Source: Litorimonas sp964565335
GTDB lineage: Bacteria > Pseudomonadota > Alphaproteobacteria > Caulobacterales > Maricaulaceae
Assembly (NCBI GenBank): GCA_964565335.1
Contig: CAZMEN010000075.1
Coordinates: forward strand, 1-12,306
DNA: 12,306 nt
Reading direction: 5' to 3'
The notes under the pieces are model-generated. The model searched no databases and was not told the origin of the DNA. It saw nothing but the letters and a program-made list of their open reading frames with translations. Below, in pieces: positions 7,701 through 12,306 of the stretch (within the stretch, counting starts at the first letter, position 1; every line of letters begins with the position of its first letter). The position numbers and the translations under genes are program-made.

Positions 7701-7714
7701 ATTACTTAAGTAAT
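7701..7714. promoter_or_regulatory. perfect 14-bp palindrome, candidate FixJ site
   Basis: ATTACTTAAGTAAT is a perfect palindrome centred about 84 bp upstream of the fixK start codon. Response regulators of the FixJ/NarL class bind short dyads as dimers, and their sites often contain TAC- or GTA-type half-sites. The position suits an activator site for fixK. The assignment to FixJ is inference; the palindrome itself is read directly. Confidence 0.5.
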
Positions 7715-7810
7715 TATACTGAGTTAGTTGCTGATAAAAAATGATGCAACCGATAATCAGAAACAATCAAATTGGTAGAGTTGAATAAACTTATCGAACA
7801 CAATGAGTTT

Positions 7811-7847
7811 TAGGAACGCACTGGCCGCCCTCAGTGCCGGTAGGAAC
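7811..7847. repeat. GC-rich hairpin flanked by TAGGAAC direct repeats
   Basis: GCACTG (7818-7823) and CAGTGC (7832-7837) are perfect arms around an 8-base loop. A 7-bp direct repeat TAGGAAC flanks them at 7811-7817 and 7841-7847. On the plus strand a second small stem, GGTAG-GAA-CTATC (7839-7851), adjoins it. The hairpin begins 43 bases after the fixJ stop on the minus strand, where it may stabilise or attenuate the fixLJ transcript. No T-run follows, so it is not a standard intrinsic terminator. Confidence 0.4.
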
Positions 7848-7880
7848 TATCACCGTTAATTTTCGAAAAGCAGATGAAGA

Positions 7881-8480
7881 TTACTTGAATAATAAGTGAA
7901 GCTTTATGACATCAGACACTGAAGAGGCGTTGAGTTTGCTCATCAAATGAGCGCGATGTGTTTCGATGGTGCGAACTGATAAGCTAAGCGCATTGGCTAT
8001 GTCTTTGTTGGATTTTCCGTCAGCTAAAAACGTTAATACTTCCCGTTCTCTTGGCGTGAGCCTTTGAAAGGCCTGACGTTTTTTATAATGCTCACGATCC
8101 TTGATAAGGCTTTCGTCAATCAGGCGTTGTGCCTGTTCTATCAAGGGCAAAATAAGGGAGTCTCTGAAAGGTTTTTCCAAAAAATCTAAGGCGCCCATTT
8201 TCACTGCTTTAACGGCGGTTGGAATATCTGCGTGACCGCTCATCATAATAAATTGCAAGTGAGCGTTAATCGAAAGTGCATCCTGCAAAACGTCTAACCC
8301 GTTTTTACCTGGCATTCGAATATCGAGTAAAATGGGAGAGGTGAGTGTTGACAGATCTTGCTTCAAGAATTCATCACCTGTCTGATAAACATAGCTATGA
8401 ATGTGATGTGTTCTCATCAAAACAGATAAGCTATCGCGCAGGGCTTCATCATCATCGACAATATGTATTGAACGCGTCAT
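7881..8480 (-). CDS. fixJ: two-component response regulator FixJ
   Basis: This 199-residue response regulator pairs with the FixL encoded just upstream. The receiver domain (residues 4 to about 120) has acidic residues near DDD (9-11), the phosphorylated aspartate D53 in LLDIRMPG, S81 in MMSGHAD and K103 in EKPF. The C-terminal LuxR/NarL-type helix-turn-helix covers about residues 139-185 (LTPREREVLTFLADG, then SNKDIANALSLSVRTIETHR). This is the standard FixJ architecture and length. The start overlaps the fixL stop as ATGA, so the pair is co-translated. When phosphorylated it is expected to activate fixK, which lies downstream. Confidence 0.95.
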   Translation of the reverse strand: MTRSIHIVDDDEALRDSLSVLMRTHHIHSYVYQTGDEFLKQDLSTLTSPILLDIRMPGKNGLDVLQDALSINAHLQFIMMSGHADIPTAVKAVKMGALDFLEKPFRDSLILPLIEQAQRLIDESLIKDREHYKKRQAFQRLTPREREVLTFLADGKSNKDIANALSLSVRTIETHRAHLMSKLNASSVSDVIKLHLLFK

Positions 8481-9592
8481 GATTTTTCTGGAGCCAAGGG
8501 CAAGGTAAAGTAAAAGGCCGATCCCCCATCTGGGTTTGGTTCAGCCCATAATCGTCCGTCATGATTGTTAATGATAGATTGGCTGATAGAGAGGCCCACG
8601 CCGAGCCCGTTCCTTTTGCTTGAGACAAAAGGTTTGAAAAGCGTGTCCATTGCCGCGTCCGTAAGCCCCTCGCCATTATCAATCACGCCAATTTTTACGT
8701 GGTGATTATCTTCTTTTTCAACAGAAATGAGTATTGTGTTCTCTTCTGATGAGCCAAAGGACTCGCAGGCATTTCTTATGAGGTTCACTAACACTTGCTG
8801 AATCTGAATATCACTCCCGAAAACCAACAGGGGTGAGCTGTCTGGATAGTCTTGAACGATTTTTATCGTACTAGCTTTGAAATTTATCATCGCCAGATTC
8901 ACAGAGGAGGCAACAATACCTCGAAGGGTGAACGCGTTTTTTTCTATTTCGCCGGATTGTATGAAGCGCCGCAGCCGAGACAGAGTTGTTGCCGCCCGTT
9001 CGACTTGCGATGCCGATTTTGCCATAATGTCTTGCAACATAACTTTGTCAGTATGGTCCATTCCCTGCAAAGACGCCTGAGCGGCATGAATGTAATTCAT
9101 CACGGCAGCCAAAGGTTGGTTTAATTCGTGGGCAATTGCTGTGCCCACCTGATTCATGGCAGCAACGCGTGACAAATGAAAAAACTCTTCTTGTAATTGA
9201 CTATACTGTTCAGCGTTTTTTGTTTCTTCTGTAAGATCTCTTATAATGCCAACATAGCCACCGAGAGCCTCTGAAGTGTTTTCGCCGACGGAAAGATACA
9301 TTGGAAAAACTTCTCCATTCTTCCTAAGGCCGGAGACTCTCCGGCCTATCCCAATAATCTTTGCTTTACGCGATTTTTGATAGTTCGAGATATAGCTGTC
9401 ATGGTTCTGCCTGTCGGGTTCCGGCATTAGAACAGATATGTTCTTTCCTTTCACCTCGGCGCTCAAATACCCAAAAATTTTCTCACAGGCAGGGTTATAA
9501 AGCTGGATATGACCGCGCGGACCAATTGTGATGACACCATCAACCATTGTCCTAAGGACAGGGTGCAATGCCGTATGCGCGTCCGATGTCAT
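8477..9592 (-). CDS. fixL: oxygen-sensing histidine kinase FixL (single PAS, soluble form)
   Basis: This 371-residue sensor kinase has one PAS domain (about residues 8-125), a HisKA domain with H155 in TAIAHELNQP, and an ATPase domain with N274, DNGEGL (305-310) and GLGVGLSIS (329-337). In the PAS domain, HDSYISNY places H64 where the proximal haem ligand of Bradyrhizobium FixL (H200) lies. IIGIGR places R84 where the distal arginine (R220) lies, with the same 20-residue spacing. Haem-based O2 sensing is therefore expected. The position matching Bradyrhizobium R206 is N70. There is no membrane segment and no N-terminal PAS-A, so it is shorter than the ~500-residue rhizobial proteins. The frame is also open upstream beyond one stop codon (see the entry at 9602-9835). 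Confidence 0.94.
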   Translation of the reverse strand: MTSDAHTALHPVLRTMVDGVITIGPRGHIQLYNPACEKIFGYLSAEVKGKNISVLMPEPDRQNHDSYISNYQKSRKAKIIGIGRRVSGLRKNGEVFPMYLSVGENTSEALGGYVGIIRDLTEETKNAEQYSQLQEEFFHLSRVAAMNQVGTAIAHELNQPLAAVMNYIHAAQASLQGMDHTDKVMLQDIMAKSASQVERAATTLSRLRRFIQSGEIEKNAFTLRGIVASSVNLAMINFKASTIKIVQDYPDSSPLLVFGSDIQIQQVLVNLIRNACESFGSSEENTILISVEKEDNHHVKIGVIDNGEGLTDAAMDTLFKPFVSSKRNGLGVGLSISQSIINNHDGRLWAEPNPDGGSAFYFTLPLAPEKS

Positions 9593-9601
9593 AGGGTTGT
9601 G

Positions 9602-9835
9602 TTAAGGCTTTGCGCTGTCCTGAGCAATAGACAGCTGTGTGGGCTGTGTCACGTTATCTGCACTGACCGCGATTTGGGTCTTTAAGCGCAAGCGGATGCT
9701 GTCACCGAATTCCACTTGTTTTGAGCTTGTTGTCTTAATTTTCGGAGTGTGTTTCTTAAGATGAGGTGGCGGCGATGGTTGAAGAGATTGTAGATTTGAC
9801 CGTAAGGGCTTAGTGGTAAGGGCGTGAATGGTCAT
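9602..9835 (-). CDS. hypothetical small ORF just upstream of fixL
   Basis: This 77-codon ORF starts at an ATG and stops 9 bases before the fixL ATG, in the same frame as fixL. The protein is basic and rich in Thr, Ser, Pro and Lys (SPPPHLKKHTPKIKTTSSK), with a more ordinary C-terminal half (VEFGDSIRLRLKTQIAVSAD). The frame is open a further 21 codons upstream and reads as a hydrophobic segment, but with no standard start codon there. No family is recognised. It could be a real small leader gene of the fixLJ operon, a decayed N-terminal extension of FixL, or chance. Confidence 0.3.
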   Translation of the reverse strand: MTIHALTTKPLRSNLQSLQPSPPPHLKKHTPKIKTTSSKQVEFGDSIRLRLKTQIAVSADNVTQPTQLSIAQDSAKP

Positions 9836-10056
9836 TAAAGTGACAAATACAACCTTATAAGTATTGGCAAAATTAAAACCTAAAATGAAACCGTGTTTTC
9901 ACAAAAGTGGTCTGAAATTAATATTCGCCTCCAAATATCAAATGTTTAAGAAAAAGACTAAATTTGTGAAGGCCAAAAAAGGTCGAAAATTGTTAAAAGG
10001 TGAGAGTTTTTTCCTTATTGTTTGACGGTTATGATTATGTGTGCGCATATCTTGCA
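9836..10056. promoter_or_regulatory. divergent intergenic region between fixLJ and lysR
   Basis: This A+T-rich stretch of about 220 bp must hold the outward promoters for fixLJ (minus) and lysR (plus). AATAC-N10-GTATT (9846-9865) is a short dyad. AGACTA at 9955-9960 repeats the half-site seen three times before the receptor gene, which hints at autoregulation by the LysR protein. I cannot assign -35/-10 elements with confidence. Confidence 0.4.
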
Positions 10057-10962
10057 ATGAATTTACGGCATATAGAGGTTTTTCATGCTGTCTATTTGAC
10101 GGGGTCAGTGAGTGCTGCCGCGAAAGTCTTAAACGTATCGCAGCCGACCGTCAGTAAAGTTCTTCGTCATGCAGAGGATAAACTGTCTTTCAAGCTCTTT
10201 GACCGACAAGGGGGGCGCTTAAGCCCAACGGATCGTGGTGCTAAGTTATTCGATAAAATTGAACCAATTTTTGAGACAATAAACGAGCTTAATCGATTTA
10301 CACGTCGTCTGGCAGAGGAACGGTCAGGGCTTTTGCGTTTTGCAATGACACCTGCTTTTGGCCTCGAAGTTTCACCTGTTGCAATAGCCAAATTTTCGAA
10401 AAATAATCCTGATGTAACTATCGAAGCTGAAACTTTGCATGCCACTCAGTTGATTAAAGCAATTGGGGAGGGAGATGCGGATATAGGTTTGGTTTTTGAT
10501 GCCCCCTATTCTGCGGGGCTTCACCACGAGACAATAGGTTCCGCAGAATTTATTTGTGTTTCACCAGAAAACTCAAATTTTGAGCTCGCCAAGACTCTAC
10601 GTCTTGAGGCTTTAGAGAAATATCCTTTAATTACTTTGAACGCTAAGAGCGTATTAGGGCAAGTTCTAAATAACAAAATATCTGATGATTCAAAATCTTT
10701 CATTCATTCTCCGATTATTGTCGAGACATACCACCTGGCCAAGCGCCTTGTGCGTCAAGGGGCGGGTGTCGCTGTAATCGATAGTATTACCGCATATTCG
10801 GGAGATGCAGCGAATTTGCGATTTCATCGCATTGAGCAAATGCCGAAAATAGGTATAGATATTATAACGCGCTCTAATGTTCCCGTTGCGAAAATTGTCC
10901 ATGATTTTAAGGAAGATATTCGGGAAGCGATTGCTACCTTGAAAACGCCCACAGCCCCTTAA
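10057..10962 (+). CDS. LysR-family transcriptional regulator
   Basis: From this ATG the protein has 301 residues, the normal LysR-family length, and begins MNLRHIEVFHAVYLTGSVSA as most relatives do. The N-terminal winged helix-turn-helix covers about residues 1-60 (AAAKVLNVSQPTVSKVLRHAE). A linker helix and a periplasmic-binding-protein-like effector domain follow (about 90-295), including GLLRFAMTPAFG and RQGAGVAVID. The frame also continues upstream to a GTG at 10000, adding 19 residues, but that extension does not look like the family; neither start has a clear ribosome binding site. The effector is not predictable. The TonB-dependent receptor 119 bp downstream, with a LysR-type dyad between them, is the likely target. 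Confidence 0.92.
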   Translation: MNLRHIEVFHAVYLTGSVSAAAKVLNVSQPTVSKVLRHAEDKLSFKLFDRQGGRLSPTDRGAKLFDKIEPIFETINELNRFTRRLAEERSGLLRFAMTPAFGLEVSPVAIAKFSKNNPDVTIEAETLHATQLIKAIGEGDADIGLVFDAPYSAGLHHETIGSAEFICVSPENSNFELAKTLRLEALEKYPLITLNAKSVLGQVLNNKISDDSKSFIHSPIIVETYHLAKRLVRQGAGVAVIDSITAYSGDAANLRFHRIEQMPKIGIDIITRSNVPVAKIVHDFKEDIREAIATLKTPTAP

Positions 10963-10988
10963 AAATTATTAGGCGAACGTCATTTGTA

Positions 10989-11005
10989 TATAGACTATAT
11001 CTATA
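10989..11005. promoter_or_regulatory. LysR-type operator candidate (T-N11-A dyad)
   Basis: TATAGA-CTATA-TCTATA is a perfect 6-bp-arm dyad. Read as ATAG-N7-CTAT it meets the classical LysR box rule T-N11-A (T at 10991, A at 11003). It lies 27 bp after the LysR gene and about 75 bp before the receptor ATG, a normal place for an activator recognition site. Binding by the adjacent regulator is inferred. Confidence 0.55.
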
Positions 11006-11029
11006 CCTTGCCTATGATTTAGAAATTGC

Positions 11030-11051
11030 TAGTCTAATAAAAATCAGACTA
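11030..11051. promoter_or_regulatory. second dyad with the AGACTA half-site upstream of the receptor gene
   Basis: TAGTCT (11030-11035) and AGACTA (11046-11051) are perfect inverted arms with a 10-base spacer. The same AGACTA occurs in the first dyad (10992-10997). LysR-type proteins usually bind a recognition site and a second activation site nearer the promoter; this pair of dyads, about 43 bp apart centre to centre, fits that pattern. A CATAAT at 11061-11066 could be a -10 element but lies very close to the start codon. Confidence 0.45.
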
Positions 11052-11081
11052 TGTATCACGCATAATAATTAGGGGATTTAA

Positions 11082-12306
11082 ATGTTAAAGCGCCGCTTTT
11101 CAAAAAGCTTATTACTATCAACCACAATAGTTGCCTTCGGCACGAGCGTTTTTGCTCAAACCGCTCCTTCAGAGCCTGAAGATGAAGTCGTTGTTGTCGG
11201 CACGCAAATCAAAGGCTCAAATATTGCAGGAATTCTCCCCGTTACTTCGTTGAGCGAGATTGATATTGAGACAACGGGCGCTGTCAGTGGTGACGAATTG
11301 CTGGCCTCTATCCCGCAATTAGGTGACGTCACCTTTACAGAGGGTCGGTTCACAGGGGTTAATGGCGCTCGGGGTGATGTGGGGTCCGTTAACTTACGCG
11401 GCGTTGGCGATGGAAACACATTGGTCTTATTGAATGGCCGCCGTGTTGTGAACCACCCCGGTACTCAAGCTGTCAACCAAACGCCTGTTGTGTCGGTTAA
11501 CTCCAACGCATTGCCCGTCACAGGGATTAAGCGATTGGAGGTTCTGCGAGACGGGGCGTCGGCTGTTTATGGGTCTGATGCTGTGGCCGGTGTAATCAAC
11601 ACACAATTAGATGATGATTATGAAGGTCTACAAATACAACTTCAATACGGCGGGTCTGAAGGCACGAGCTTGCACGAAACAAGCGGGACATTGAAATGGG
11701 GTAATAATTTCAATGAAGGCAAAACTAATGTATCCTTCTTTGGTAATTTCATGTCGCGACGAGGTATGCCCGCAACAGACCTTCGCAATTCTTCAACGGA
11801 AGATTTACGCGTGTTTTTCGAAGGGACACCTTTTGAAGGGGACACTCAACTACGAAACCTTTCAACACAAACACAATTTGGCGAATTTGAAACTTTGGCC
11901 GGAGAACCTCGTATTCCAGGTGTTGGCGATGACGACTTTCATATTCAGCCCGATAGTTTTGCTGGATGTTTAGTCAATCTGCCGGGCGATGTTTGCGTTG
12001 ATAATGGTGGTTCTATCGATACTGCCTTGCGTTTAGATCGTGCCGCTTTCCGCGACATTGTTGGTGATACAGATCGTTATAACTTCTTTGGATTCTTCAA
12101 CCATGAGATGGATAACGGTATCGAGTTATTTGCCGAGGCATCTTATTATTATGCAGATTATAGTCGTGCGCGAGAAACGGCAGCTCAATTATCCAGTAAC
12201 CGTATCGTTATACCTGAATCTGGTTTTTATAACCCCTTCGGACAAGATATCCGCATTATGGATTTGCGTCCTTTAGATGCAGGTCAACGTTTTATTAGTG
12301 TTAAGA
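11082..12306 (+). CDS. TonB-dependent outer-membrane receptor (3' end outside window)
   Basis: The frame is open from the ATG to the window edge, giving 408 complete codons. An AGGGG ribosome binding site at 11071-11075 supports the start. The N-terminal signal peptide (about 25 residues, ending SVFA) is followed by a TonB box, DEVVVVGT (34-41). The plug domain (about 42-175) contains GSVNLRGVGDGNTLVLLNGR (101-120) and RLEVLRDGASAVYGSDAVAG (151-170), the conserved plug ending. The beginning of the beta-barrel follows, with a cysteine pair (C296, C305) probably in an extracellular loop. There is no N-terminal signalling (STN) domain, so regulation is not by a FecI/FecR-type cascade. The substrate cannot be told; the LysR neighbour suggests a specific nutrient rather than plain iron control. 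Confidence 0.95.
   Translation, partial: MLKRRFSKSLLLSTTIVAFGTSVFAQTAPSEPEDEVVVVGTQIKGSNIAGILPVTSLSEIDIETTGAVSGDELLASIPQLGDVTFTEGRFTGVNGARGDVGSVNLRGVGDGNTLVLLNGRRVVNHPGTQAVNQTPVVSVNSNALPVTGIKRLEVLRDGASAVYGSDAVAGVINTQLDDDYEGLQIQLQYGGSEGTSLHETSGTLKWGNNFNEGKTNVSFFGNFMSRRGMPATDLRNSSTEDLRVFFEGTPFEGDTQLRNLSTQTQFGEFETLAGEPRIPGVGDDDFHIQPDSFAGCLVNLPGDVCVDNGGSIDTALRLDRAAFRDIVGDTDRYNFFGFFNHEMDNGIELFAEASYYYADYSRARETAAQLSSNRIVIPESGFYNPFGQDIRIMDLRPLDAGQRFISVK

Larger units (their letters stand above)
7624..7880 (-). promoter_or_regulatory. fixJ-fixK intergenic region with likely fixK promoter
   Basis: This 257-bp stretch has no credible gene. Read towards fixK it holds, in order, a GC-rich hairpin flanked by direct repeats (7811-7847), several A+T-rich partial dyads (for example GTTGC at 7727-7731 with GCAAC at 7746-7750), a perfect palindrome (7701-7714) and a leader hairpin (7658-7674). 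In rhizobia FixJ-P activates fixK from this position, so the region probably holds a FixJ-dependent promoter. I could not pick out a convincing -35/-10 pair. Confidence 0.6.

Noticed and set aside
7929..7956. TTGAG...ATCAA resembling an FNR box inside fixJ
   Set aside because: The spacer is 7 bases instead of 4, and it sits within conserved coding sequence of the helix-turn-helix.
8852..9124. 90-codon plus-strand open frame inside fixL
   Set aside because: It is antisense to the kinase domains of FixL, which are well conserved; there is no sign of an independent gene.
11713..12276. Two plus-strand open frames of 78-86 codons near the right edge
   Set aside because: They lie in another frame of the TonB receptor gene, whose own frame has clear plug motifs and stays open to the edge.
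1..12306. Mobile elements, CRISPR array, tRNA or rRNA genes
   Set aside because: I saw no transposase or integrase coding region, no regularly spaced repeats and no RNA gene signature anywhere in the window.

Overview
This window looks like part of an alphaproteobacterial chromosome. It has a complete cbb3 oxidase locus in the rhizobial/caulobacterial gene order, a FixL/FixJ pair, an FNR/FixK-type regulator and a sphingomonad/hyphomonad-style TonB-dependent receptor. Base composition is moderate and looks even by eye (not counted). FixL, CcoG, FixH and the receptor resemble those of Rhizobiales, Caulobacterales and Maricaulales relatives. An aquatic, aerobic or microaerobic member of the Caulobacterales/Maricaulales/Sphingomonadales range is a reasonable but unproven guess.

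Bases 2-6652 (+ strand) hold one long tight operon: the 3' end of ccoN, then ccoO, ccoQ, ccoP, ccoG, ccoH, ccoI and ccoS. The first four encode the haem-copper oxidase complex. The last four encode its assembly factors: the iron-sulfur cupric reductase CcoG, the membrane chaperone CcoH, the copper-exporting ATPase CcoI and the small protein CcoS. Four junctions (O/Q, G/H, H/I, I/S) are 4-base ATGA overlaps, which points to translational coupling. The promoter upstream of ccoN lies outside the window.

Bases 6671-9592 (- strand) converge on that operon. They hold a small exported cysteine-rich protein, a FixK-like CRP/FNR regulator, FixJ and FixL. FixL keeps the haem-ligand histidine and distal arginine of oxygen-sensing FixL. 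The expected circuit is low O2 -> FixL -> FixJ-P -> fixK -> FixK activating ccoNOQP, so the oxidase and its oxygen switch form one compact module. A perfect 14-bp palindrome lies upstream of fixK. A 9-bp-arm inverted repeat with an FNR-like core lies upstream of the cysteine-rich gene. The fixJ-fixK gap holds two further hairpins. Upstream of fixL, in the same frame but cut off by one stop codon, is a 77-codon open stretch with a hydrophobic segment before it.

Bases 10057-12306 (+ strand) form a separate unit: a LysR-type regulator followed by a TonB-dependent receptor that runs off the window. The 119-bp gap between them carries a textbook T-N11-A LysR-type dyad and a second dyad sharing the AGACTA half-site, suggesting that the regulator controls the receptor.

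I did not find a clearly undescribed multi-gene system. The least explained items are the cysteine-rich protein beside the oxidase genes, the in-frame open stretch ahead of fixL, and the hairpins and palindromes between fixJ and fixK.
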